Part shown: positions 53,543 to 61,742 of the stretch, one piece after another
How positions within the stretch are numbered: the first letter of the stretch is position 1
How the letters are laid out: every line of letters begins with the position of its first letter
Source of the DNA: Fervidobacterium pennivorans
GTDB lineage: Bacteria; Thermotogota; Thermotogae; Thermotogales; Fervidobacteriaceae
Reading direction: 5' to 3'
Length of the DNA: 64,000 nt
Assembly (NCBI RefSeq): GCF_001644665.1
Contig: NZ_CP011393.1
Span: 1,138,001 to 1,202,000 of the forward strand
Translations under genes and position numbers: made by a program
Notes under the pieces: model-generated
Database searches by the model: none
What the model was told of the DNA's origin: nothing
What the model saw: the letters and a program-made list of their open reading frames with translations, nothing else

Positions 53543-53821
53543 TTAGAACTCGACATGGAAATCTTTGTAATCTTGTGGAGGCAAGATTTCTTCGTCGTAA
53601 TCGGTGATATAACTCCAGCCGTTCCCTTCCATAACCCTTTTGAAAAGTTCAGTTAGTTGCTCCGAATTTCCTCCAGCAACGATTGTTACACTCCCATCCA
53701 TTTCATTCTTCACGTAACCTTTAACACCTATTGCACGTGCCACGTTCTTAACGAAATGTCTGAATCCCACACCCTGGACAATACCACGAACATTCCACTT
53801 TTTCCAAATGGTGCCTTCCAT
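53543..53821 (-). CDS. acyP: Acylphosphatase
   Basis: A ~92-aa enzyme with the signature RGIVQGVGFRHFVKNVARAIGVKGYVKNEMDGSVTIVAGG; Arg in GFRHF and Asn in KNEMDG are catalytic. It hydrolyses acyl phosphates. ATG 53821 is preferred (AAAGGTGGTG 8 nt upstream) over GTG 53830. Confidence 0.92.
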   Translation of the reverse strand: MEGTIWKKWNVRGIVQGVGFRHFVKNVARAIGVKGYVKNEMDGSVTIVAGGNSEQLTELFKRVMEGNGWSYITDYDEEILPPQDYKDFHVEF

Positions 53822-53916
53822 AACTTTCACACCACCTTTGGTCCCTTTTCCTTCAAAGTTTCATATTTTTTCCAAAACACGCTTTTTTTATAGCACAATT
53901 TTTTGAAAATTCAATC

Positions 53917-53944
53917 TTGAAATATCGAAGTTTTTGTGTATAAT
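53917..53944 (+). promoter_or_regulatory. Promoter of the methionine-leader transcript
   Basis: TTGAAA (53917-53922), a 16-bp spacer and a perfect TATAAT (53939-53944) form one of the best promoters in the window. Transcription should start near 53951, about 48 nt before the leader ATG. Confidence 0.8.
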
Positions 53945-53998
53945 TCTTGCCAAAGGGAACATCAATCAAAAAGTAATAAGAAGGAGCAATTTAACCTT

Positions 53999-54109
53999 AT
54001 GAAAGAAATCAGAAGGATGAAAGCTTTAATAATTGATGAATACCAGAGCAACCAAATAAGCATGATGGCTATGATGATGTGGCGTACCGACCGTCCGGTA
54101 TGCCTTTAG
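53999..54109 (+). CDS. Methionine-rich leader peptide
   Basis: A 36-aa peptide. Codons 22-27 read ATG ATG GCT ATG ATG ATG, giving five Met in six residues (seven Met in total), followed by Trp-Arg-Thr-Asp-Arg-Pro-Val-Cys-Leu and TAG. AAGGAG lies at 53981-53986, 12 nt upstream, somewhat distant but the only candidate. The Met run ends just before a set of competing RNA hairpins and a terminator, and the operon downstream makes methionine precursors. The ribosome should stall at these codons when charged Met-tRNA is scarce. The peptide is too short to be an enzyme. Confidence 0.8.
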   Translation: MKEIRRMKALIIDEYQSNQISMMAMMMWRTDRPVCL

Positions 54110-54138
54110 TTTGTTGGAAAGCAAAAGGACGGTCGGGT
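54081..54138 (+). promoter_or_regulatory. Attenuator: competing hairpin and antiterminator
   Basis: GGCGTACCG (54081-54089) can pair with CGGTATGCC (54096-54104), a 9-bp hairpin within the last leader codons. Alternatively CCGACCGTCC (54087-54096) can pair over 10 bp with GGACGGTCGG (54127-54136), which overlaps the 5' arm of the terminator at 54131. The two structures exclude each other, as in classical amino-acid attenuators: a ribosome at the stop codon masks the antiterminator arm and favours termination, while a ribosome stalled on the Met codons breaks the first hairpin. Confidence 0.75.
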
Positions 54139-54162
54139 GAGAAAATCACCCGACCTTTTTTT
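54131..54162 (+). terminator. Intrinsic terminator of the methionine-leader region
   Basis: GGTCGGGTGA (54131-54140) and TCACCCGACC (54146-54155) form a perfect 10-bp stem with loop GAAAA, followed by seven T. It lies 22 nt after the leader stop codon and 22 bp before the IS junction. Confidence 0.9.
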
Positions 54163-54188
54163 ATATCCAAAGAAAAATTTTACAGGAG

Positions 54189-55406
54189 TCAACTATGTAA
54201 AATTAAATTTTGAGTAGAAGACGAAAATGTATGATCGATGTTGAATTTCTCGCGCTTTTTCATCATAGCAAATATCGTCCTTAGCAATTTGTGCGCTACA
54301 CTCATCATCGCTTTTTTGTATACTAACCCTTGCGCTCGTTTTCTTTGAAAATATGCTTTAAAATATTCGTTGTGTCTCACTACATTCACACTCATCAGCC
54401 AAATTATTCGTCTCAGGTGTGCATTGCCCCTTTTGGATATACGGCTTTCTCCTTTGTGTTTGCCTGATTCATCTACGCTTGGGTCAAGCCCACAATAGGC
54501 AATTAGTTTTTTGTATGTGCTAAATCTTGAAATATCGCCAACTTCGGCAAGAAAATACAGTGCGCTATTTTCACCAATTCCGTCAATTGACGTGAGTATT
54601 TCAACATCTTGATTAAGCGAAGCACATTTGCAATATTCTTTGAGCATCTCATCAAACTCATTAAGTTGCTGTTGTAAAAATCGAAGTTCCTTGATAGTTT
54701 GAATAAGAATCTTCTCTTTCACTGGCCAATACTGAGCGATGGAGTTGTTAGCAAGCTCTTTAAGAGTTTCTGGGGTAAGTTTTAACTTTCTACCGATTGT
54801 TTTTGAAAAGAAAACACGTAGAGAATCAATGGAGGCTTTTTGGATAGCTTTAGCAGAAGGGAAAGAAGAAAGCAAATCCAAGATAGCATCATTGTAGATG
54901 TTGGTCACTTTTTCAAGTTCAGGGAAGAGGAGAGAAAGAAGCTTTTCGATGTCGTTTTTGACTCTTGAGATTTGATGAGTGATGCTTTCCTTTTTCCTTG
55001 CAATATCCCGAAAATCTGAGTTGAGGAAAGAAGAAGTAGGAAGAATGTGATGGGTATAGAAGATGGTAAGAGCAATAGAGCGAGCATCGATTTTGTCAGT
55101 TTTAGTTTTCCTAAGCCCAACGGGAAGAGATTTGTTAACAAGCAAAGGATTAAGAACGACACAAGAGAAATCATTGAGAGAGAGGAAAGAAAGAAGGTTA
55201 AGATGGTAACAGCCAGTAGACTCCATAGCGATAAGGACAGAAGACTTAGGGAAAACGGAGAGCTTTTGAACAAAGGAGGAAAACCCTTGTTTGGACATAT
55301 CGAAAGCAGATTCGAAGATGATAGAATTAGGATTTTGGATAGCACAGGCGTTGAACTTATGCTTGGAGATGTCAATACCGACAAAGATGGAGAAGTTTTG
55401 AGACAT
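54189..55406 (-). CDS. IS110-family transposase (DEDD recombinase), copy 2
   Basis: A 405-aa recombinase with the same DEDD residues and Tnp_20 domain as copy 1. It differs by Ile for Val in ALTIFYTHH, Ile for Leu two to five residues later, and Tyr for His in RFSTYKK. The reading frame is intact, so both copies may be active. GGAGG precedes the ATG. Transcription runs opposite to the methionine operon around it. Confidence 0.95.
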   Translation of the reverse strand: MSQNFSIFVGIDISKHKFNACAIQNPNSIIFESAFDMSKQGFSSFVQKLSVFPKSSVLIAMESTGCYHLNLLSFLSLNDFSCVVLNPLLVNKSLPVGLRKTKTDKIDARSIALTIFYTHHILPTSSFLNSDFRDIARKKESITHQISRVKNDIEKLLSLLFPELEKVTNIYNDAILDLLSSFPSAKAIQKASIDSLRVFFSKTIGRKLKLTPETLKELANNSIAQYWPVKEKILIQTIKELRFLQQQLNEFDEMLKEYCKCASLNQDVEILTSIDGIGENSALYFLAEVGDISRFSTYKKLIAYCGLDPSVDESGKHKGESRISKRGNAHLRRIIWLMSVNVVRHNEYFKAYFQRKRAQGLVYKKAMMSVAHKLLRTIFAMMKKREKFNIDHTFSSSTQNLILHS

Positions 55407-55617
55407 ACTAAAACCTCCTTTCGATTGAATAGGTTAAAAGGCGAGGGCAGGGGCCTGCTGAACCAAACCTCCAGTGTGACGAGGGTTAAAAACCCAACCA
55501 ACTTATCATGGTTAAAGGCAGGCGACAGACTCCTGTAATGGCTTGAAAGCCAAGGGACACTAAGTCGTCCTGCCCTGCCTATTTTTTGACTAAAATATTT
55601 ATACCATACTTTTACGT
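55407..55617 (-). ncRNA. Candidate IS110 bridge RNA region, copy 2
   Basis: Same position and fold as in copy 1. Four base changes distinguish it: two adjacent ones near the transposase ribosome site (copy 1 positions 8359-8360), and two (8403 and 8405) that turn the loop strand CACCCCGGAGG into CACACTGGAGG on the RNA strand. The latter reads ACTGGAGGT, close to this copy's own target ACAGGAGGT. It is a candidate only; expression is not shown. Confidence 0.5.
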
Positions 55618-55630
55618 AGGAGGTGATACC

Positions 55631-57031
55631 GTGAGCAAAATGGATGGTTTTATTGTAGTTAAGTTCGGTGGTTCGAACTTCAAAAACTTTCAAGGCTACT
55701 GCGAAGTAATAGCAAAAATTAAAGAAATACTCGAGTTTGAGAAGGGGAAAACGTTAGTTTTGGTTGTGAGTGCTGCTTATGGTATTACCGATAGATTGAT
55801 TAACGCGGTTAACAACTTTCAAAACATTGATGTTCGAACATTTTTGCGTGAGCTTTACGATCTGCACTCTTCACTATTATCAATGAGTAATGATGGAAAT
55901 TCGCATCAAATAACAGAAGAGCTTAAAGAATTGGAAAACAAAGTCTTTGAACTAGAGAAAATATTCGATGCGGTTAAATTACTTCACAAGGTGCCTGATT
56001 TTGCAAAAGACTTAATCATAAGCTATGGCGAACGTCTTAACGCATATGTGTTGCAAAAATTACTGCAAAAGGAAGGTCTTGATTTTGAACTTAAGATGCC
56101 GGAGGAGTGGATAATAACCGATGGAAAATTTGGGACTGCATCTGTGCTCCTTGAACCCACAAAATGTATGATTGAAAAACGTTTGGATGATTGGAAAAAC
56201 AAGCATTCCATAGTTCCTGGGTTTTATGGTGTATCGAAAGATGGTGATGTAACTCTCTTAGGACGTGGTGGGAGTGATTACACGGCCACTGTTTTGGCAT
56301 ACGCTTTAGATGCTAGTTATGTTATACTTTTCAAAGATGTTAACGGTTTTCTTAGCGGTGATCCGAAAATCGTTGAGAATCCAATATTGCTTGAAAAACT
56401 CAGTTACGATGAACTTGAGGAGCTCTCATATTTTGGTGCAAAGATTGTCCATTCAAATGCAGTGGAACCACTTAAGAACCGTTCAATACCGTTGTATGTG
56501 TGCAGTTTTTCAGGAAATTTCAGCCTCAGCAACTGCACGGTAGTTTCAAATGAAAAACATCTTTCTGAGAAATGTGTAAAGAGTGTTTCGTTCACGGATG
56601 ATGTGGCAGTTGTTCAGTTCTTCGGGGCAAATTTGGGACGGGTTCCAGGTGTATTGGGTGAGATTTCAAAAAGCATGGCACAGTCTGGTTTAAATATTAA
56701 GTTCGTTATCACCTCCCAGACAGCGATAAATCTAATAGTTTCTAAAAAAGACCTTCCGGAAGTTATGAGAGTTGCTGAAACGCTTAGGCTTAGGGAAGTA
56801 GAGAGAATTTCATACAGAACGGACAAAGCACTCGTGGCAGTTGTGGGTTACGGTTTACTCGATACACATGGTATAGCAGCTAAAGTTTTTGGTGCTCTAT
56901 CAAAATGTGAGATAAACGTTGATATGATTTCCGCAGGCGCTTCTGAAGTTTCGATGTACTTCTTAGTTGATGCCCAGAAAGTAAAGGATGCAGTTAGGAT
57001 GGTTCACAGTGAACTTTTTGGGAAGGGTTAA
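55631..57031 (+). CDS. Aspartate kinase
   Basis: A 466-aa monofunctional aspartokinase. KFGGSN (about 11-16) is the lysine-binding start of the kinase domain; GRGGSDYTATVLAYAL and FKDVNGFLSGDPKIV follow. Two C-terminal ACT domains (about 325-395 and 400-460) suggest feedback control by an amino acid. It makes aspartyl phosphate, the first step to homoserine, methionine, threonine and lysine. GTG 55631 follows AGGAGGTGA; the in-frame extension to 55586 is IS sequence. It is the first enzyme gene of the methionine operon. Confidence 0.92.
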   Translation: MSKMDGFIVVKFGGSNFKNFQGYCEVIAKIKEILEFEKGKTLVLVVSAAYGITDRLINAVNNFQNIDVRTFLRELYDLHSSLLSMSNDGNSHQITEELKELENKVFELEKIFDAVKLLHKVPDFAKDLIISYGERLNAYVLQKLLQKEGLDFELKMPEEWIITDGKFGTASVLLEPTKCMIEKRLDDWKNKHSIVPGFYGVSKDGDVTLLGRGGSDYTATVLAYALDASYVILFKDVNGFLSGDPKIVENPILLEKLSYDELEELSYFGAKIVHSNAVEPLKNRSIPLYVCSFSGNFSLSNCTVVSNEKHLSEKCVKSVSFTDDVAVVQFFGANLGRVPGVLGEISKSMAQSGLNIKFVITSQTAINLIVSKKDLPEVMRVAETLRLREVERISYRTDKALVAVVGYGLLDTHGIAAKVFGALSKCEINVDMISAGASEVSMYFLVDAQKVKDAVRMVHSELFGKG

Positions 57032-57058
57032 GAAAACCGAAGAAAGGGGGCGATGCAG

Positions 57059-58474
57059 TTGGACAAGTTGAGAAGCATAGAGGAAATCAACAAGAAAATT
57101 GCCAGAGGTGAAGTTGTTGTTCTTACTGCTGAAGAGGTTGTAAAACTTGCCAAAGAAGAAGGTATTAGAGAAGTTTCAAAAAAAGTGGATGTTGTGACTA
57201 CAGGAACGTTTGCTCCAATGTGCTCCAGTGGGGCGTTTATAAACTTTGGTCACACAATGCCCCCTATGAGAATGGAAAAGATAAAACTTGCTGGTGTGGA
57301 GGTTTACGGCGGACTTGCTGCTGTCGATGGATACATTGGTGCAACGCAAGAGTCGGAATTTGATAAAACGTTTGGTGGTGGGCATGTTATAGAGATGCTC
57401 ATAAGAGGTGAGAACCTCTTACTTGAAGCTTATGGAAAAGGTACAGATTGCTATCCGGGAAAATACTTCAGAGGGTATATCAACAAGGATATGATAAACG
57501 ATTTCTTCCTATTCAATCCGAGAAACGCCTATCAAAACTATGCTGCAGCTACAAATAGTTCTGATAGAACACTTTATACCTACATGGGCAAGCTGTTACC
57601 AAATTATGGCAATGTCAACTATTCAACATCCGGTGAGCTTAGTCCGTTACTTAAAGACCCGAAAATGTTGACAATAGGTATTGGAACAAGGATATTCCTT
57701 GGAGGTGCGGTTGGATACGTTGCTTGGTATGGAACGCAATTCAGAACGCAAGTGAAGGAAAGCGAATATGGTGTTCCACTTGTTCCTGCACGTACACTCG
57801 CGCTGATTGGCGATGCTAAGAAGATGGATTCAAAATTTGTAAAAGGAGCATACTTTAAAAACTACGGTGTGACACTATTTGTCGGAGTTGGTGTTCCGAT
57901 ACCAATTTTAAATGAAGAAATAGCCTACTATGTCAGTCTTTCCAACGAAGAGCTCCACACGGAGATAAAGGATTATTCCAAACTGGAAAGACCTACTGTT
58001 GGTGTAGTAAGTTACGCACAACTGAAGTCAGGTAAGGTTGAAATAAACGGTAAAGATGTAAGAACAACATCACTCTCGAGCTTAGAAAAAGCCAGAGAGA
58101 TAGCCCATACTCTCAAAAAATGGATACTAGCCGGCAACTTCTTTTTGACGAATCCATCAGCAATGCTTGACGAAGAACGAACGTTGAAAAACCTTTCAAA
58201 AGTTGAGCAGATTGTTTCTCATTTGGAAAATGAGAAAGTCGAATATGTTATGGGAGTGCTAAATCCAAAAGATAAACTAAACAAACACAAAGAATGTGTC
58301 AATTGTGGTGCTTGTGTTTCGGTATGTAACTATGAAGCTCTTTATTGGGAAAAGGATAAGGTGAAATTTGATGAGTCAAAGTGCGTATATTGTATGTTGT
58401 GTACTGATACGTGTCCCATTGGACTCAAATTACCGGATGAAAAGTCAGAGACGAAATTTGAAATGCCTTATTGA
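57059..58474 (+). CDS. Homocysteine biosynthesis protein (COG1900/DUF39) with C-terminal 2[4Fe-4S] ferredoxin domain
   Basis: A ~471-aa protein. Residues ~1-380 match DUF39: VVTTGTFAPMCSSGAFINFGHTMPPMRM with conserved Cys, GATQESEFDKTFGGGHVIEMLIRGE, TDCYPG and LGGAVGYVAWYGTQF. The last ~60 residues are a ferredoxin with CVNCGACVSVC and CVYCMLCTDTC. In methanogens the COG1900 protein and a ferredoxin partner make homocysteine directly from aspartate semialdehyde and sulfide; here both parts are fused. TTG 57059 is preferred since GGGGG is 8 nt upstream; ATG 57053 is only 2 nt from it. Confidence 0.85.
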   Translation: MDKLRSIEEINKKIARGEVVVLTAEEVVKLAKEEGIREVSKKVDVVTTGTFAPMCSSGAFINFGHTMPPMRMEKIKLAGVEVYGGLAAVDGYIGATQESEFDKTFGGGHVIEMLIRGENLLLEAYGKGTDCYPGKYFRGYINKDMINDFFLFNPRNAYQNYAAATNSSDRTLYTYMGKLLPNYGNVNYSTSGELSPLLKDPKMLTIGIGTRIFLGGAVGYVAWYGTQFRTQVKESEYGVPLVPARTLALIGDAKKMDSKFVKGAYFKNYGVTLFVGVGVPIPILNEEIAYYVSLSNEELHTEIKDYSKLERPTVGVVSYAQLKSGKVEINGKDVRTTSLSSLEKAREIAHTLKKWILAGNFFLTNPSAMLDEERTLKNLSKVEQIVSHLENEKVEYVMGVLNPKDKLNKHKECVNCGACVSVCNYEALYWEKDKVKFDESKCVYCMLCTDTCPIGLKLPDEKSETKFEMPY

Positions 58475-58502
58475 TAAATTGAAATCTTGGCGAGGGATGT
58501 AC

Positions 58503-59345
58503 ATGGAATTTGAAGGTGAGGGAAAAATGCAAAAGAAACACCATGGATATGTTGGGCAATTTGATAAATTTGAAGAAATCCAAATGAGTCAAAGAAAATT
58601 CAAAGTTGTTAAGAGATTTTACAGAGATTACTACTCTGAAAGATTCACAAGATTTTACGTTAAATACAAATACACCGACTTAGCAATAGGGGTCGATAAA
58701 TTCAACCTTCAGATGCTTGAAGGAGTTTATGATTTAGTTAGGAACCACTACAAAGAGCTTGAAAGATTAAGAGAATTCAACAAGGAGTTCTTTGAATCTT
58801 TCAAACCTGTTGATGTTTCTCTTTTTCAACCAATAACAGATATAATCCTCGCAATGGCTGAAGCGTCTAAATTAGCAGGAGTAGGACCGATGGCTGCCGT
58901 TGCTGGAGCTTTTGCTGAATCGGTTGGAAAGTATCTGTTGAAGATACACGGAAGCAAAGAGGTTATTGTAGAAAATGGTGGTGATATTTATTTAAACGTT
59001 CGAAGTGAGGTAAGAATAGGAATTTTTGCAAATTTTGATAGTGAATTCAACAAACTCTCTATTATTTTAGGACCTGGTGAATATGGGGTATGTACTTCTT
59101 CTGGAAAAATAGGCCATTCGGTAAGTTTTGGGAATGCCGATGCAGCTTGTGTAATAGCAAGGAGTGCAGTGATTGCTGATGCTTTCGCAACGAAATACGG
59201 GAATTTAATAAAAAGCGAGAAAGACTTTGAAAAGGTCTTGGGGCTTGTCAAGGATGATATCGATGAAAAAAGATATATATTGGGTGTATTGTTTGTTGTT
59301 AAGAATAAACTACTTGTTTACGGAAATGTGAGACTTTCAGTTTAG
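58503..59345 (+). CDS. UPF0280 (COG2122, ApbE-like) protein
   Basis: A ~280-aa protein with KFKVVKRFYRDYYSERFTRFYVKYKYTDLAIGVD at the start and GVGPMAAVAGAFAESVGKYLLKIHGSKEVIVENGGDIYL in the middle, typical of UPF0280, a family related to ApbE flavin transferases. In methanogens a COG2122 gene was linked to homocysteine synthesis together with COG1900; this operon repeats the association. ATG 58503 follows GAGGG by 6 nt. Longer in-frame starts lie inside the previous gene. Confidence 0.85.
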   Translation: MEFEGEGKMQKKHHGYVGQFDKFEEIQMSQRKFKVVKRFYRDYYSERFTRFYVKYKYTDLAIGVDKFNLQMLEGVYDLVRNHYKELERLREFNKEFFESFKPVDVSLFQPITDIILAMAEASKLAGVGPMAAVAGAFAESVGKYLLKIHGSKEVIVENGGDIYLNVRSEVRIGIFANFDSEFNKLSIILGPGEYGVCTSSGKIGHSVSFGNADAACVIARSAVIADAFATKYGNLIKSEKDFEKVLGLVKDDIDEKRYILGVLFVVKNKLLVYGNVRLSV

Positions 59346-59385
59346 TTTTAGTTTTGTAGATTGTAAAACTTTGGAGGTGGGGAAG

Positions 59386-60327
59386 TTGAAGGTTACGGAA
59401 ATGGTCAAAGAAAGAAGGATTATATCCATAGAGATAATCCCACCAAAACGTGGCGAGGATGTTGAAAATATCTACAGAACCCTGGATAAGCTTATGAACT
59501 ATGACATTTCATTTATAAGTATTACAAGGCATCCTGTCGAAGTAGATTACATTGAATACGAAGACAAAATTGTTAAGGTTCATAAGGTCAAAAGGCCTGG
59601 AACACTTGGCTTAACTGCTGCGTTGATGAATAGATACAGAATTGATGTTGTCCCTCATCTTATTTGTGTTGGGATGAGTAAATTTGAAATGGAGGATATG
59701 TTGATAGACCTGGATATAATGGGGGTTGATAATGTTTTCGTTATACGTGGTGAAACTGCCTCAAGTGTTGAGAATTATAACAAGGGAGATTACAAGTACG
59801 CTGTTGAGCTGGTAAGACAAATAAAAGACCTGAACATGGGAAAATACCTCTACACATCAGCTAAGCCGACAAATTTTTGCGTAGGGGTGGCGGGATACCC
59901 AGAAAAGCACTACGAATCCCCAAACCTGGAAACTGATTTGAAATTTCTCAAGCAAAAAGTAGATGCAGGAGCGGGTTATATCATCACACAAATGGTCTTC
60001 GATGCACAAGTTTATAAAGACTTCGTTGAACGTTGTCGAAGTATAGGCATAAATGTCCCAATAATTCCAGGAGTGAAACCTGTAGTAAGCAAAAGTTCAG
60101 TGTTTAACATTCCAAAGAAATTTTTTGTGACCATACCTCAAAGGTTTGTTGAGGCAATCGATAATGCGAAGACAAAGGAAGAAGAGTTTAAAGTAGGAAT
60201 ACGTTTTACAGTCGAGCTTGTTGAAAAGCTTATCGAATACAGTGCTCCAGGTATACACATTTTTACAATGGGGCGTGGAGAGGAGAGCTGTGAAGTAATT
60301 AAGCATACTCAAAGCATACTCAAATGA
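59386..60327 (+). CDS. metF: 5,10-Methylenetetrahydrofolate reductase
   Basis: A ~313-aa flavoprotein of the MetF family: ISIEIIPPKRGEDVENIYRTLDKLMNYDISFISITRHP, GVDNVFVIRGE, FCVGVAGYPEKHYESPN and YIITQMVFDAQVYKDFV. It makes 5-methyltetrahydrofolate, the methyl donor for homocysteine to methionine. TTG 59386 lies 6 nt after GGAGGTG. It completes the aspartate and methyl branches of the operon. Methionine synthase itself is not in the window. Confidence 0.92.
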   Translation: MKVTEMVKERRIISIEIIPPKRGEDVENIYRTLDKLMNYDISFISITRHPVEVDYIEYEDKIVKVHKVKRPGTLGLTAALMNRYRIDVVPHLICVGMSKFEMEDMLIDLDIMGVDNVFVIRGETASSVENYNKGDYKYAVELVRQIKDLNMGKYLYTSAKPTNFCVGVAGYPEKHYESPNLETDLKFLKQKVDAGAGYIITQMVFDAQVYKDFVERCRSIGINVPIIPGVKPVVSKSSVFNIPKKFFVTIPQRFVEAIDNAKTKEEEFKVGIRFTVELVEKLIEYSAPGIHIFTMGRGEESCEVIKHTQSILK

Positions 60328-60419
60328 GAATGAGAAATTTTGAGAACTATCGATTGAATGAGTAAAAGTTCACTCTTGCTGTGCTTAATATGAGACAGAA
60401 AATCACAGGATGAATTCGA

Positions 60420-61736
60420 TTGGTAAAACAATTTGTGATAGAATATTTTCAACACGTGGTTGAACAGCTGTTGATTAATGCAAGGGTGGGATGTGAATTG
60501 GCTGAGTTCGAAAAGCTTGGTAGACTTTCAAAGATTAGGCAAATAATTCGTAATGTTTTTTTTGACAACGTGAAGCTCTCTTACGGGTGCACAGAACCTG
60601 TTGCTGTTGGGTTATCTGTCGCCGTGGGGAAAGATTATCTGAAGGGTGAACTGGAAAGGTTAGAAATAGTAATGGATAGAAACACTTACAAAAACGGTTT
60701 GGAAGTTGGTATTCCAGGAACTCATCTACACGGCTTTGAAATTGCAGCGATGCTGGCTTATTTAGTAGGTGATTCCAAACTTGGGCTCGAGGTCTTTAAA
60801 AACGTGACAACCGAAGTGATTTCTAAAGCGTATGAGATGAAGGATAAGGTTACTGTGAAATACGAAAACGATATGCGCTTGCACATAAAAACAAAGCTTG
60901 TGGGAGAGAACGAGGTAATTGTTGAGATAACAGATTCTCATGATAATGTTACTAGAATCGTTGTGGATGGAGATGAGATACTGAATGTACAATCGAGTGT
61001 GAATTTCAAAAAAGAAACAGCACGAAGTATCACACTGAACGAGATATTTGATTATGTGCAAAATCCTGAAGAAGATGTCTTAGAGATTGTTAGACAAGCT
61101 ATCCAATACAATGTCGAGATTTCAAGAATAGGTTTGGATACACAGGGAAATTTTGGAAGAATACTTGAAGGTATACCACGGTACGTTGCTGCTGGTGTTG
61201 ACCAAAGAATGAGTGGAGCATTATTACCTGTGATGACTGTTGCTGGCAGTGGAAACCAGGGGATTTCTTGTATAGTCCCTGTAGCAGTTGTTGCGGATGA
61301 ACTTGGTGTATCGCAAGATAAGAAAGAAAAAGCAATTTTGCTTAGTATACTTGTTACCATTTACATAAAAGCTTACACAGGGATGTTAACCCCAATATGT
61401 GGAGCTGGTAGCATAGCTTCGGCAGGTGCGGCAGCTGGTATTGTGTATCTGAAGGATGGAACAGTCGAGCAAATCAAGAACTCCATCAACAACGTACTTG
61501 CTACATTGTTTGGTATGACGTGCGATGGTGCAAAGAGAAGTTGCGCGCTAAAAGCAAGTATAGGTACTCAGATGGCATTGAACTCAGTCAAGTTGTCTTT
61601 GAACGATACAAACATACCTTGCGGAAACGGATTTGCCGCAAAAGATGTGGAAGAAACTATAAGGAGATTGGAACTTCTGACCAATTCTCTTAGAAACTTT
61701 GATGAGGATGTTATAAATTTTATAGGACATTGCTAG
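60420..61736 (+). CDS. UPF0597 / L-cysteine desulfidase-like protein
   Basis: A 438-aa protein of the serine dehydratase alpha-like family that includes L-cysteine desulfidase of methanogens. The Fe-S cluster Cys are in SYGCTEPVAVGL, PICGAGSIASAGAAAG and MTCDGAKRSCALK. It would release sulfide from cysteine or deaminate a serine-like substrate. It lies 92 bp downstream of metF, possibly with its own control. Sulfide release would feed the COG1900 route, which is inference. The ribosome site before TTG 60420 is weak. Confidence 0.75.
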   Translation: MVKQFVIEYFQHVVEQLLINARVGCELAEFEKLGRLSKIRQIIRNVFFDNVKLSYGCTEPVAVGLSVAVGKDYLKGELERLEIVMDRNTYKNGLEVGIPGTHLHGFEIAAMLAYLVGDSKLGLEVFKNVTTEVISKAYEMKDKVTVKYENDMRLHIKTKLVGENEVIVEITDSHDNVTRIVVDGDEILNVQSSVNFKKETARSITLNEIFDYVQNPEEDVLEIVRQAIQYNVEISRIGLDTQGNFGRILEGIPRYVAAGVDQRMSGALLPVMTVAGSGNQGISCIVPVAVVADELGVSQDKKEKAILLSILVTIYIKAYTGMLTPICGAGSIASAGAAAGIVYLKDGTVEQIKNSINNVLATLFGMTCDGAKRSCALKASIGTQMALNSVKLSLNDTNIPCGNGFAAKDVEETIRRLELLTNSLRNFDEDVINFIGHC

Positions 61737-61742
61737 TAGCTT

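Larger units (their letters stand above)
54184..55617 (-). mobile_element. IS110-family insertion sequence, copy 2
   Basis: Near-identical to copy 1 (about ten differences in 1443 shared bp) and in the same orientation. The left junction is TTTTAC|AGGAGTCAAC and the right junction TTTTACGT|AGGAGGTGA. AGGAG (54184-54188 and 55618-55622) flanks the element. It is inserted between the methionine attenuator's terminator and the Shine-Dalgarno of the aspartate kinase gene, leaving an intact AGGAGG at the right. Confidence 0.9.

Noticed and set aside
53945-54183. SAM riboswitch or T-box before aspartate kinase
   Set aside because: No S-box core or T-box consensus was recognised; the sequence is accounted for by a coding leader, two competing hairpins and a terminator.
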